From Comamonas testosteroni (GTDB taxonomy: Bacteria; Pseudomonadota; Gammaproteobacteria; Burkholderiales; Burkholderiaceae_C): a stretch of 64,000 bases of DNA. The DNA lies in assembly GCF_000761245.1 (NCBI RefSeq), contig NZ_AWOR01000078.1, positions 310,001 to 374,000 of the forward strand, written 5' to 3'. Numbering within the stretch: position 1 is the stretch's first letter; every line of letters starts with the position of its first letter. The translations under genes and the position numbers were made by a program. The notes beneath the pieces are model-generated. The model did not search any database. It saw only the letters and a list, made by a program, of their open reading frames with translations, and was not told the DNA's origin. Shown here piece by piece: positions 1-8,208 of this stretch.

Positions 1-629
1 AGGACCTCGCGGCGGTCTATGTCCTTGCCTGCGTAGTGCACGCCGTCCACGGCGATCAGCGCCTTGGGCGCTATCTGCTTCAAGCGGTCGAGCACGGCAT
101 GGGTGCCCATGTCGGGTGCGCAGATGCTCCAGATGGCGCCCAGGCTGGCGCAAGCCAGAAAGGCGACGATGGCCTCGGGAATATTGGGCAGATAGGCCGC
201 GACGCGGTCGCCCTTGGCGACGCCCTGGGCACGCAGATGCAGGGCCAGGGCCGCCACCTGGCGCTGCAGCTCGGGCCAGCTCAGCTCGCGCTGCAGGCCC
301 TGCTCGTTGCGGCTGATGACGGCCGGCATGCCGGCGGCATGGGCCGGCTGGACATGGCGCAGCACCTGCTGCACATAGTTCACCTGCGCGCCCGGGAACC
401 ACTGCGCGCCGGGCATGATGTTGCTGGCCAGCACGGCACTGTGCGGCGTGGGCGACTGCAGGTCGAAGTAATCCCAGATGCTTTGCCAGAAGGCATCGAG
501 ATCGCTGGTCGACCAGCGCCACAGCGCGTCATAGTCGGCGAAGCTCAGGCCGCGCGTCTCACGCAACCAGTTCTGATACAACCGGATCTGGGGAATATAG
601 GGGGCGGTGTTGTGGGAGGCACAGGACAT
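1..629 (-). CDS. Acetoacetyl-CoA synthetase, N-terminal part (3' end outside window)
   Basis: This cytoplasmic enzyme would activate acetoacetate, or a similar short acid, to its CoA thioester with ATP. Only about 209 N-terminal residues are present. The frame is open from an ATG at 629, with AGG a few bases upstream, to the window edge. It shows the family's front end: LWRWSTSDL (about residues 36-44), the WFPGAQVNY block, YLPNIPEAIVAFLA and GAIWSICAPDMG, then a GKD segment. The adenylation P-loop and C-terminal lysine are out of view, so the exact substrate rests on N-terminal resemblance only. The gene diverges from the radical SAM gene, with 142 bp between the two starts. Confidence 0.8.
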   Translation of the reverse strand, partial: MSCASHNTAPYIPQIRLYQNWLRETRGLSFADYDALWRWSTSDLDAFWQSIWDYFDLQSPTPHSAVLASNIMPGAQWFPGAQVNYVQQVLRHVQPAHAAGMPAVISRNEQGLQRELSWPELQRQVAALALHLRAQGVAKGDRVAAYLPNIPEAIVAFLACASLGAIWSICAPDMGTHAVLDRLKQIAPKALIAVDGVHYAGKDIDRREV

Positions 630-771
630 GGCCTCAGCCTAGCGCTGCAGTCCGTGCAAGTCATTGGTGGTGGCCCCCGCAGATGTCACCTGTGCAGCAC
701 GGATGCGCGGTCAAACCGATAATCGGGGCCTGTCTACACCGTCAACGGCGCATGCCGGCGACCCGCACCCC

Positions 772-2682
772 ATGTCCGCTTTGCCCACCCGCGTGCTGGC
801 CGTCATTCCGCCGATGACGCAGCTCAACACCCCCTACCCCTCCACGGCCTATCTGACCGGCTTTCTGCGCTCGCGCGGCATCACCGCCATGCAGGAAGAC
901 CTGGCACTGGCCCTGGTGCTGCAGCTGCTCTCGCCCGATGGTCTGCGCGCCGTGGCCGAGCGCGTCCAGAGCCTGCCTGCGAGGCAGCACACGCCTGCCG
1001 TGCAGTCCTTTGCCTCGCAGCAGGAGCGCTATCTGGCCACGATTGCACCCACGATTGCGTTTTTGCAGGGGCGAGACTCCACGCTGGCCCACCGCATCGC
1101 GGGGCGCCACTTTCTGCCCGAAGGCCCGCGCTTTGCCACGCTCGATGTGTATGAGGACGAAGAGGGCGGCGATCCGCTGGGCTGGGCTTTCGGCGCCCTG
1201 GGCCTGCAGGACAAGGCCAAGCATCTGGCCACGCTGTACCTCAACGATCTGGCCGATGTGCTGCGCGATGCCGTGGACGAGCGCTTCGAGTTCGTGCGCT
1301 ATGCCGAGTCGCTGGCCGGCAGCCAGCCCAGCTTCGATCCGCTGGCCGGTGCGCTGGCGGCAGAGCCCAATCTGGTGGACGAGGTGCTGGAGCGCCTGAC
1401 GCTGGAGGCTGTCGAGCGCCACCAGCCCACGGTGGTGCTGCTGTCCGTGCCGTTCCCGGGCTCGGCCTATGCAGCGTTTCGCATTGCCCAGACCATCAAG
1501 CGGCGCTTTCCGCAGATTGCCACCGTGCTGGGCGGCGGCTTTGTCAACACCGAGCTGCGCGAGCTGGCCGAGCCGCGCGTCTTCGACTATTTCGACTTCG
1601 TGACGCTGGATGCGGGCGAACGCCCGCTGCTGGCGCTGCTCGAGCATCTGCGCGGCGAGCGTGGCAGATCGCGTCTGGTGCGCACCTTTGTGCGCGGCGA
1701 CGATGGCAAGGTGCAGTACGTGAACATGATGGAGTCCGACATCGCGTTTGCCGACGTCGGCACGCCCACCTGGGACGGCCTGCCGCTGGACAGATACCTG
1801 TCGCTGCTGGACATGCTCAACCCCATGCACCGTCTGTGGAGCGACGGGCGCTGGAACAAGCTCACCGTGGCTCATGGCTGCTACTGGAAGAAGTGCAGCT
1901 TCTGCGACGTGAGCCTGGACTATATCGGCCGCTACGAGGGCGCCAGCGCCGCCGTGCTGGCCGACCGCATCGAGGCCATCGTCGCCGAGACCGGCCAGAC
2001 CGGCTTTCACTTTGTGGACGAAGCCGCGCCGCCCAAGGCGCTCAAGGCTTTGTCGCAGGAGCTGATTGCGCGCAACGCCGGCATCTCCTGGTGGGGCAAT
2101 GTGCGCTTTGAGAAGACCTTCACGCCCGAGCTGGCCGAGCTGATGGCCGACAGCGGCTGCATCGCCATCTCCGGCGGTCTGGAAGTGGCATCCGACCGGC
2201 TGCTGGCGCTGATGAAAAAAGGCGTGACCGTGGACCAGGTGGCACGCGTGACCAAGGCCTTCTCGGAGGCCGGCATTCTGGTCCATGCCTATCTGATGTA
2301 CGGCTTTCCCACGCAGACCGTGCAGGACACGGTGGACGCGCTCGAGTATGTGCGCCAGCTGTTTCTCAACGGCTGCATTCAAAGCGGCTTCTTTCACCGC
2401 TTCAGCTGCACCGTGCATTCGCCCGTAGGCCTCAACCCCGAGGAATACGGCATCGAGCTGCCGCCGCTGCCAGAGGGCAACTTTGCCAAGAACGACCGCC
2501 CCTTCATCGACCCCACGGGCGTCGATCACGACGCACTGGGCGCGGCGCTCAAGAAGGCCATCTACAACTTCATGCACGGCATCGGGCTGGAGGAGGATGT
2601 GCGCATGTGGTTCCCGTTCAAGGTGCCCAAGCCCACGGTCAAACGCGACCGCATTGCACGTGCGTTGCAGCAGAAGCAATGA
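772..2682 (+). CDS. B12-binding-domain radical SAM protein
   Basis: The product is a 636-residue radical SAM enzyme of unknown substrate. The N-terminal ~330 residues look like a cobalamin-binding (Rossmann) domain: the opening VIPPMTQLNTPYPSTAYLTG is typical, and GGGFVNTEL lies near residue 250. I see no DxHxxG cobalt-ligand motif. The radical SAM core follows, with the cluster motif CYWKKCSFCD at C370, C375 and C378. This spacing, CX4CX2C, is one residue longer than the canonical CX3CX2C. The ATG at 772 was chosen because the protein similarity begins there; an open frame continues upstream but looks non-coding. No partner genes adjoin it, and a type B repeat begins directly after the stop. 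The family is clear; the reaction is unknown. Confidence 0.85.
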   Translation: MSALPTRVLAVIPPMTQLNTPYPSTAYLTGFLRSRGITAMQEDLALALVLQLLSPDGLRAVAERVQSLPARQHTPAVQSFASQQERYLATIAPTIAFLQGRDSTLAHRIAGRHFLPEGPRFATLDVYEDEEGGDPLGWAFGALGLQDKAKHLATLYLNDLADVLRDAVDERFEFVRYAESLAGSQPSFDPLAGALAAEPNLVDEVLERLTLEAVERHQPTVVLLSVPFPGSAYAAFRIAQTIKRRFPQIATVLGGGFVNTELRELAEPRVFDYFDFVTLDAGERPLLALLEHLRGERGRSRLVRTFVRGDDGKVQYVNMMESDIAFADVGTPTWDGLPLDRYLSLLDMLNPMHRLWSDGRWNKLTVAHGCYWKKCSFCDVSLDYIGRYEGASAAVLADRIEAIVAETGQTGFHFVDEAAPPKALKALSQELIARNAGISWWGNVRFEKTFTPELAELMADSGCIAISGGLEVASDRLLALMKKGVTVDQVARVTKAFSEAGILVHAYLMYGFPTQTVQDTVDALEYVRQLFLNGCIQSGFFHRFSCTVHSPVGLNPEEYGIELPPLPEGNFAKNDRPFIDPTGVDHDALGAALKKAIYNFMHGIGLEEDVRMWFPFKVPKPTVKRDRIARALQQKQ

Positions 2683-2779
2683 ATTTGATAGCTGCTAGCG
2701 CTTGCTGATAAACAACTGTAGATCTGTTTATTGATTAATTCATTGACGGTATTGCGCTGCAAGCTATGTATTTGATAGT
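2683..2779. repeat. AT-rich inverted-repeat element, family B, copy 1
   Basis: This ~97 bp element starts directly after the radical SAM stop codon. It opens with TTTGATAGCTGCTAGCGCTTG and closes with GCGCTGCAAGCTATGTATTT, so its ends are imperfect inverted repeats around an AT-rich middle. It shares the AGCTGC/AGCGCTTG core with copies near 35.9 and 40.4 kb. It may act as a 3' end structure. Confidence 0.7.
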
Positions 2780-2914
2780 TTGCCCTTGTGCAGCCGTTTT
2801 CCCGCGTGTGCGAGAGACCACAGTCCCCGGTTTACCAGTGCTTGCACGACCCCAGCGGGCAAGCACTGCTTGCCATAATCTGCTCCGTTTTTGATATCTC
2901 CAAGGAGCGATGGG

Positions 2915-4237
2915 ATGGGAATGTTTCAATGGACGGAGCGATCGTCCGATGTCTTGCAGGGCGGTGGCGTCATCGGCCCCGATGAGCGACTGCCCTGGAC
3001 GCAGACCGGTTTGATGGGTATCCAGCACGTGATCGCCATGTTTGGCTCCACCGTGCTGGCCCCCATTCTCATGGGGTTCGATCCCAATCTGGCGGTGTTG
3101 ATGAGCGGCATCGGCACGCTGATCTTCTTTCTCATCACCGGCGGCAAGGTGCCCAGCTATCTGGGCTCTTCCTTTGCCTTCATCGGCGTGGTCAACATCG
3201 CCACCGGCTATGTGGCCAGCCAGGGCCCTGCCAACGCCAATATCGGCGTGGCGCTGGGCGGCATCATTGCCTGCGGCTTTGTCTACATGCTGGTCGGCCT
3301 GCTGGTGCAGATGGTGGGCACGGCCTGGATCGAGCGCTTCATGCCGCCCGTGGTGACGGGCGCCGTGGTGGCCATCATCGGCCTGAACCTGGCCTCGATT
3401 CCCATCAAGAACATGGCGTCCAACAACTTCGAATCCTGGATGCAGGCGCTGACCTTCGTGTCTGTTGCGCTGGTGGCCGTGTTCACGCGCGGCATGCTGC
3501 AGCGCCTGCTGATTCTGATCGGCCTGATCATTGCCAGTGTGCTCTACGCCGTCTTCACCAACGGCCTGGGCTGGGGCAAGCCCGTGGATCTGAGCGGCGT
3601 GCTCAATGCCGCCTGGTTCGGCATTCCCAGCTTCCATGCGCCGGTGTTCACCAGCAACGCCATGCTGCTGATCGTGCCCGTGGTCATCATTTTGGTGGCC
3701 GAGAACCTGGGCCATATCAAGGCCGTGACGGCCATGACGGGCAAGAACCTGGACCAGTACATGGGCCGTGCCTTCATCGGTGACGGCGTGGCCACCATGG
3801 TCTCCGGCGCAGCAGGCGGCACGGGCGTGACCACCTATGCCGAAAACATCGGCGTGATGGCGGCGACCCGCATCTACTCCACGGCCGTGTTCTTTGTGGC
3901 GGCCCTGCTGGCCGTGCTGCTGGGCTTCTCGCCCAAGTTCGGTGCGCTGATCCAGGCCATTCCCCTGCCCGTCATGGGCGGTGTCTCCATCGTGGTGTTC
4001 GGCCTGATCGCCATTGCCGGCGCCAAGATCTGGGTGGACAACAAGGTGGACTTTTCCGACACCAAGAATCTGATCGTGGCTGCCATCACCCTGATTCTGG
4101 GCACCGGAGAATTCACGCTGAGGTTCGGCGAATTCGCGCTGGGCGGCATCGGCTGTGCCACCTTTGGCGCCATCATCCTGTATGCGTTGCTGGCCATGGG
4201 CGAGCGCCAATCTGAAACCAAGGTACAGGCCAAGTGA
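2915..4237 (+). CDS. NCS2 family uracil permease, RutG-like
   Basis: This 440-residue inner-membrane carrier imports a pyrimidine base, probably uracil with protons. NCS2 hallmarks are in order: QHVIAMFGSTVLAP near residue 35, the GSSFAFIGVV segment, MPPVVTGAVVAIIGLNLA, and the signature AENLGHIKAV followed by TGVTTYAENIGVMA. The N-terminal DERLP segment and overall resemblance favour the RutG branch over UraA. However, no rut catabolic genes flank it. The start is the ATG at 2915, seven bases after AAGGAG; upstream in-frame TTG and out-of-frame ATG codons fit less well. The gene has ~12 hydrophobic segments. It is followed by the structured leader of the CoA-transferase. Confidence 0.88.
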   Translation: MGMFQWTERSSDVLQGGGVIGPDERLPWTQTGLMGIQHVIAMFGSTVLAPILMGFDPNLAVLMSGIGTLIFFLITGGKVPSYLGSSFAFIGVVNIATGYVASQGPANANIGVALGGIIACGFVYMLVGLLVQMVGTAWIERFMPPVVTGAVVAIIGLNLASIPIKNMASNNFESWMQALTFVSVALVAVFTRGMLQRLLILIGLIIASVLYAVFTNGLGWGKPVDLSGVLNAAWFGIPSFHAPVFTSNAMLLIVPVVIILVAENLGHIKAVTAMTGKNLDQYMGRAFIGDGVATMVSGAAGGTGVTTYAENIGVMAATRIYSTAVFFVAALLAVLLGFSPKFGALIQAIPLPVMGGVSIVVFGLIAIAGAKIWVDNKVDFSDTKNLIVAAITLILGTGEFTLRFGEFALGGIGCATFGAIILYALLAMGERQSETKVQAK

Positions 4238-4254
4238 GTGCCAACATGTAATCG

Positions 4255-4370
4255 GGGGAACATTCCCCTGACAGCAGCGCGGGGCCTTTGCCGAGAATCC
4301 CGGTATTAATGTTCCGCGCTGGTAACATTTCTCGCTGGAGATATGCCGCCCTACCCGGGCGGTTTTTTTT
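4255..4370 (+). promoter_or_regulatory. Structured leader with intrinsic terminator, upstream of CoA-transferase
   Basis: Three helices can be drawn. GGGGAA/TTCCCC lies at 4255-4268. A 7-bp stem AGCGCGG/CCGCGCT (4276-4282 with 4314-4320) encloses a GC-rich loop. A terminator CCGCCC/GGGCGG (4346-4351 with 4357-4362) is followed by eight T. The T-run ends 14 bases before the CoA-transferase ATG and just ahead of its GGAG. No promoter fits in that gap, so transcripts reaching the gene must read through the terminator. This suggests attenuation or a riboswitch-like control. I do not recognise a known riboswitch class. Confidence 0.5.
4345..4370 (+). terminator. Intrinsic terminator 14 nt before the CoA-transferase start
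   Basis: A six-base-pair GC stem (CCGCCC/GGGCGG, loop of five) is followed by TTTTTTTT. It could simply end the permease transcript, but its position right before the next ribosome-binding site makes an attenuator role as likely. Confidence 0.8.
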
Positions 4371-4384
4371 AGTTGGAGCATGCA

Positions 4385-5899
4385 ATGTCCATCGCAGATC
4401 GCGTACGTTACCCAGAATTCCTCTCGCGCGTCATGACGGCCGAAGAGGCAGCCGCCCTGATTCCCCACGGTGTCAATGTCGGCATGAGCGGCTTTACCGG
4501 AGCCGGTTACCCCAAGGCATTGCCCCAGGCCATTGCGGCCCGCGCCAAGGCCGAGCATGCCCAGGGCAAGCCCTACAAGATCAATGTCTGGACCGGCGCG
4601 TCCACCGCCGCCGAGTGCGACGGCGTGATGGCCGAAGCCCATGCTCTGGGCCAGCGCCTGCCTTTCAACACCGATCCCATTGCGCGCAAGGCCGTGAACT
4701 CTGGTGAGATCGACTTCATCGACATGCACCTGTCCCACGTGGCGCAGCATGCCTGGTTCGGCTTTCTGGGCCACATGAATGTCGCCGTGATCGAGGTGCT
4801 GGGCGTGACCGCCGACGGCCTGCTGATCCCGTCCACGGCCGTGGGCAACAACAAGACCTGGCTGGAGATCGCCGACAAGGTGATTCTGGAAGTCAACACC
4901 AAGCCGCCCGCCCGGATGGAGGGCATGCACGACATCTACTACGGCACGGCCATCCCACCGCGCCGCATGCCCATCAACATGACGCATGCCGACGACCGCA
5001 TCGGCGATGCCTACCTGAAGGTGGACCCCGCCAAGGTCGTCGCCGTGGTCGAGACCCACAAGGGCGACCGCGACAATGTGTTTGCCACTCCAGACGAAAA
5101 CTCTCAGAAGATCGCTGGCTACATCATCGACTTCCTGGCCCACGAGATGAAGATGGGCCGCCTGCCCAAGGAGATGCTGCCCATCCAGTCGGGCGTGGGC
5201 AATGTGGCCAATGCCGTGCTGGCCGGCCTGCTGACCGGCCCGTTCGAGAACCTGCTGGGCTTTACCGAAGTGCTGCAGGACGGCATGCTGGATCTGCTGC
5301 GCGCGGGCAAGATGAGCAAGGCCTCGGCCACCTCCATCTCGCTGTCTGCTGCGGCCTACAAGGATTTCGAGGACAACATCGACTTCTACCGCGAGCGCAT
5401 CATCCTGCGCCCGCAGGAAATCTCCAACCACCCCGAGCTGGTGCGCCGCCTGGGCATCATCGCCATGAACTCGATGATCGAGGCCGACATCTACGGCAAC
5501 ATCAACTCCACCCATGTCATGGGCACGGGCATGATGAACGGCATCGGCGGCTCGGGCGACTTTGCACGTAACGGCTATCTGTCCTTCTTCGTCACGCCTT
5601 CGGTGGCCAAGGACGGCAAGATCAGCTGCATCGTGCCCATGTGCTCGCATGTGGACCACACCGAGCATGACACCCAGATCATCGTCACCGAGCAGGGTCT
5701 GGCCGATCTGCGCGGCCTGTCGCCCAAGCAGCGTGCGCAAGTCATCATCGACAAGTGTGCCCATCCGGACTATCGCGCCCAGCTGCAGGATTATTTCGAC
5801 CGCTCGCGCCAGCAGGGTGCGCAGCACACGCCGCACATCCTGACTGAGGCGCTGTCCTGGCATCAGCGCTTCATGGACAAGGGCGATATGCGGGGCTGA
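4385..5899 (+). CDS. Acetyl-CoA hydrolase/transferase family, succinyl-CoA:acetate CoA-transferase type
   Basis: This 504-residue cytoplasmic enzyme moves CoA between short acyl groups, most likely succinyl-CoA and acetate or propionate, as in the AarC/Cat1 family. The N-terminal glycine-rich segment (NVGMSGFTGAGYPKA) and the active-site block GFTEVLQDGMLDL are present. Glu295 sits where the catalytic glutamate of AarC lies (about 294). The C-terminal half carries the GGSGDFARNGY and EQGLADLRGLSPKQRA blocks of the family. The ATG at 4385 is six bases after GGAG. The gene stands alone behind a terminator-containing leader and is followed by a family A repeat four bases after its stop. Acceptor acid specificity is not visible from sequence. 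Confidence 0.88.
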   Translation: MSIADRVRYPEFLSRVMTAEEAAALIPHGVNVGMSGFTGAGYPKALPQAIAARAKAEHAQGKPYKINVWTGASTAAECDGVMAEAHALGQRLPFNTDPIARKAVNSGEIDFIDMHLSHVAQHAWFGFLGHMNVAVIEVLGVTADGLLIPSTAVGNNKTWLEIADKVILEVNTKPPARMEGMHDIYYGTAIPPRRMPINMTHADDRIGDAYLKVDPAKVVAVVETHKGDRDNVFATPDENSQKIAGYIIDFLAHEMKMGRLPKEMLPIQSGVGNVANAVLAGLLTGPFENLLGFTEVLQDGMLDLLRAGKMSKASATSISLSAAAYKDFEDNIDFYRERIILRPQEISNHPELVRRLGIIAMNSMIEADIYGNINSTHVMGTGMMNGIGGSGDFARNGYLSFFVTPSVAKDGKISCIVPMCSHVDHTEHDTQIIVTEQGLADLRGLSPKQRAQVIIDKCAHPDYRAQLQDYFDRSRQQGAQHTPHILTEALSWHQRFMDKGDMRG

Positions 5900-5903
5900 G
5901 TTA

Positions 5904-5995
5904 CCCCCTGAGCCGCTTTGCGGCTTCCCTCAAGGGGACGACACCATTGCTGCTGGGCGGTGGGGCCGCCTAGGCCCTTGCTTGGTGTCTCTGAT
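5904..5995 (+). repeat. GC-rich 3'-UTR repeat, family A, copy 1
   Basis: The element begins CCCCCTGAGCCGC four bases after the CoA-transferase stop and ends near GGCCCTTGCTTGGTGTCTCT. The first half folds as GAGCCGC/GCGGCTTC and is followed by a CCCTC/GAGGG-like stem region. The orientation relative to the upstream gene is the same as in the other four copies. Confidence 0.8.
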
Positions 5996-6073
5996 CTGGT
6001 AGCTGGTGAACTGCTCGCCGTGTACTAGTCCGCTTGGTGCTGGCGTTGGCTGCTCCAAGTCCTTAGCATCGAA

Positions 6074-6101
6074 GGACGCTCTGCAAAGAGCGTCCTTTTT
6101 T
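6074..6101 (+). terminator. Intrinsic terminator 20 nt before the thioesterase start
   Basis: A perfect nine-base-pair stem GGACGCTCT/AGAGCGTCC with a GCAA tetraloop is followed by six T. It lies 175 bp after the CoA-transferase stop but only 20 bp before the thioesterase ATG, leaving no room for a promoter between them. Confidence 0.85.
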
Positions 6102-6121
6102 CATGCACCACAAGGACTGGT

Positions 6122-6595
6122 ATGGCGATCTGGACCCGAGAGCTCGATCTGAAAGCGCTGAACGCAGGCAGCGCAAACACTGCAATTTCCCATCTGGGCA
6201 TTGAGTTCACCGAATACGGCGACGACTATGTGCGCGCCCGCATCCATGTGGATGAACGCACCTGCCAGCCCTACGGCATTTTGCACGGCGGTGTCAGCGT
6301 GGTGCTGGCCGAGACGCTGGGGTCGATGGCCGCGGCCTGCAGCATTCCCGAAGGCTACCGCTGCGTGGGCCTGAGCGTGAACGCCAGCCATGTGCGCGCA
6401 GGCCGCAAGGGCAGCTGGATTACGGCCACGGCGCGGCCCACGCATCTGGGGCGCACCACGCATGTCTGGGCGGTGGAGCTGCGCGATGAGGAGGGCAAGC
6501 TGACCTGCAACTGCAGCCTGACGATGGCTATCCTGCCGCCAGAGGCGGCGAAGAATGTGCGGCTGGATGCGGCTTCGCTGGGCGGGGTTCAGTAG
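6122..6595 (+). CDS. Hotdog-fold acyl-CoA thioesterase, MenI/YdiI-like
   Basis: This 157-residue cytoplasmic enzyme hydrolyses an acyl-CoA thioester. It closely follows the MenI (YdiI)/EntH pattern: an N-terminal WTRELDLKALNA segment, the hotdog helix start YGILHGGVSVVLAETLGS with His55, Gly56-57 and the likely catalytic Glu64, and a central NASHVR followed by GRTTHVW. The length matches the family. The ATG at 6122 follows AAGGA by five bases. In other species such enzymes act on aryl-CoA or dihydroxynaphthoyl-CoA. The nearby benzoyl-CoA locus would fit an aryl-CoA substrate, but that is inference. A terminator just upstream hints at conditional expression. Confidence 0.87.
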   Translation: MAIWTRELDLKALNAGSANTAISHLGIEFTEYGDDYVRARIHVDERTCQPYGILHGGVSVVLAETLGSMAAACSIPEGYRCVGLSVNASHVRAGRKGSWITATARPTHLGRTTHVWAVELRDEEGKLTCNCSLTMAILPPEAAKNVRLDAASLGGVQ

Positions 6596-6632
6596 GTTTT
6601 GGTTTGCGAGACCGCTTTGTTTTGAGGATATA

Positions 6633-7261
6633 GGCCGGGTTTCGCCTCGGCTGGCGACCTACTTTCTTCGCAAGAAAGTAGGCAAAGAGCAGGCCCCTAC
6701 TGCCCACGTCCCTCCGGCTTCGCCTGTGGGCAACCTGCGCCGACAACCTCTTGTGGCTGTACGGCAAAACTCACTTCGAGCTTCGCTCTTCGTTCAAACA
6801 CATTGCCGTAAAAGTGATGACGATGCGTCTGCACTCTACGGTGCAGCCGCGCGCCATAAGAGGCTGCCGTCGCAGGCGTGGGCACAAGGGGCAATACCGG
6901 AGACAGGATAGCTCCGAGATAGATTTGATAGCTGCCACCGCAATTCATATAAGCGCTTGAGCCTGATTTCGCCACAAGTCTTGCAGGCTGTCCGCTCCCT
7001 CCCGTCTGGCTGTGCCTGCGACACGCGGTTCAGGCTGCGGGCAATGCTGCCGCAGGACAGCATTGCTTTGTGAACTGACTTGCCGCCGTTTGTCTGAGCG
7101 CAGCGGCATGCCGCGCAGCGAGTTGGGCGGCACCGTAGGCTGAATTGTGTGACGCAGGTTTACCCGGAGCGAAGCGCAGGGACACAGGCAATCGGATAGC
7201 GCTCTTTGCCTACTTTCTAGCGCGCTAGAAAGTAGGTCGCCAGCCGGGGCGAGTCCCGGCC
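6633..7261. mobile_element. Non-coding element bounded by ~60 bp inverted repeats (MITE-like)
   Basis: This stretch has no credible gene. The left arm (6633-6690) and right arm (7201-7261) are near-exact reverse complements: from GGCCGGG inward through GGCGACCTACTTTCTT to GCAAAGAGC. Each arm is also a hairpin in its own right (CTACTTTCTT/AAGAAAGTAG on the left, CTACTTTCTAGCGC/GCGCTAGAAAGTAG on the right). The interior holds a fragment of the family B repeat near 6925-6960. Small open frames inside, such as one on the minus strand at 6945-7319, run through the repeat arm and lack protein-like composition. No transposase is present, so movement would need a helper. The remaining bases 6596-6632 and 7262-7364 show nothing recognisable. 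Confidence 0.55.
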
Positions 7262-7364
7262 TCTGTCCATAAATCAGGTATCCAGTGTCACTCCAAACAT
7301 CAAACAGAGCAGGTCTCAAATGCTTATCTATCAGACCTGAACAGCTATCGAAACAAGACGAGAG

Positions 7365-8066
7365 TCAAACCCCCAACAACGCCGACAACCTCTCCGGCTG
7401 CCGCAATAGATCCGCAGACTCAGCCTGCAAGGCAAGTCGCCCTTTTTCCATCACCGCCGCATAGTCGGTATGCGCCAGCACCTTCTTGTAGTCGCGGTCC
7501 ACGATCAGCGTGGAGATGCCGGTTTCCCGAATCTGGGCAATCACGCGCCAGATCTCGGCCACCACCAGCGGGGCCAGACCCTCGGTGGCTTCGTCGAGAA
7601 TCATGAGGCGCGGGTTGGTCATGAGCGCGCGGCCTATGGAGACCATCTGCTGCTCGCCGCCCGAGAGCTGGTCGCCGCCGTTGGACAGACGTTCCTTGAG
7701 GCGAGGAAAGGTTTCAAGCACGCGCTCGTAGGTCCAGCCCCGGCTGCCGTCCAGGCCGGCTCTGGCGCTCATCAAGAGGTTTTCCTTGACGGAGAGATTG
7801 GGGAATACGCCGCGACCTTCTGGGACATAGCCAATGCCAAGACGTGCCATTCGTTCGGGGGCGGAATTCGTCACTTCCTTGCCATCGGCAAACACCCTGC
7901 CCGAGCGCGCCGTCACATAGCCCATCAGCGTGCGGATCAGCGTGGTCTTGCCCATGCCGTTGCGGCCCAACAGGGCCACGGCCTTGCCCTGGGGCAACTC
8001 CAGGGAGATGCCGTGCAGGATATGGCTGTCGCCGTAAAAGCTGTGCACCTCTTGCAGGCTGAACAT
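7365..8066 (-). CDS. livF: ABC transporter ATP-binding protein, LivF type
   Basis: This is one of two ATPases of a branched-chain-amino-acid-type importer that, from its neighbours, probably carries benzoate or a related aromatic acid. The 233-residue protein has a Walker A (GRNGMGKT, residues 34-41), the signature LSGGEQQ (134-140) and Walker B LMILDE (154-159). It is the last gene of livKHMGF. The open frame continues upstream into a family A repeat, but homology starts at the ATG at 8066; its ribosome-binding site is poor. A repeat separates it from livG, so translation or mRNA stability may differ from that of the upstream genes. Confidence 0.88.
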   Translation of the reverse strand: MFSLQEVHSFYGDSHILHGISLELPQGKAVALLGRNGMGKTTLIRTLMGYVTARSGRVFADGKEVTNSAPERMARLGIGYVPEGRGVFPNLSVKENLLMSARAGLDGSRGWTYERVLETFPRLKERLSNGGDQLSGGEQQMVSIGRALMTNPRLMILDEATEGLAPLVVAEIWRVIAQIRETGISTLIVDRDYKKVLAHTDYAAVMEKGRLALQAESADLLRQPERLSALLGV

Positions 8067-8108
8067 GGCAAGGTTCGAAGCCCCGGAAAGTGGGCGCGTG
8101 CCTGTGCC

Positions 8109-8198
8109 AGAGGCACCAAGCAAGGGCCGCCCCGCAGCGATGGTGCCGTCCCCCTCCCGCGCAGCGAGAGAGGGGGAAGCGGCAGAGCCGCTCAGGGG
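8109..8198 (-). repeat. GC-rich 3'-UTR repeat, family A, copy 2
   Basis: Read on the minus strand, this copy begins CCCCTGAGCGGC ten bases after the livG stop and ends GGCCCTTGCTTGGTGCCTCT. Both hairpin arms (AGCGGCTCTGCCGCTT and CCCCCTCTCTCGC paired with GCGGGAGGGGG) are intact. It is the livG-livF intergenic sequence. Confidence 0.8.
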
Positions 8199-8208
8199 AT
8201 GCCTTGTT

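Noticed and set aside
2915-4237. Part of a rut pyrimidine-degradation operon
   Set aside because: The permease resembles RutG, but no rutA-F genes adjoin it.
6945-7319. 124-codon minus-strand frame in the inverted-repeat element
   Set aside because: It runs through the right repeat arm and has Arg/Ser/Pro-rich composition without a start signal; it probably reflects repeat DNA.
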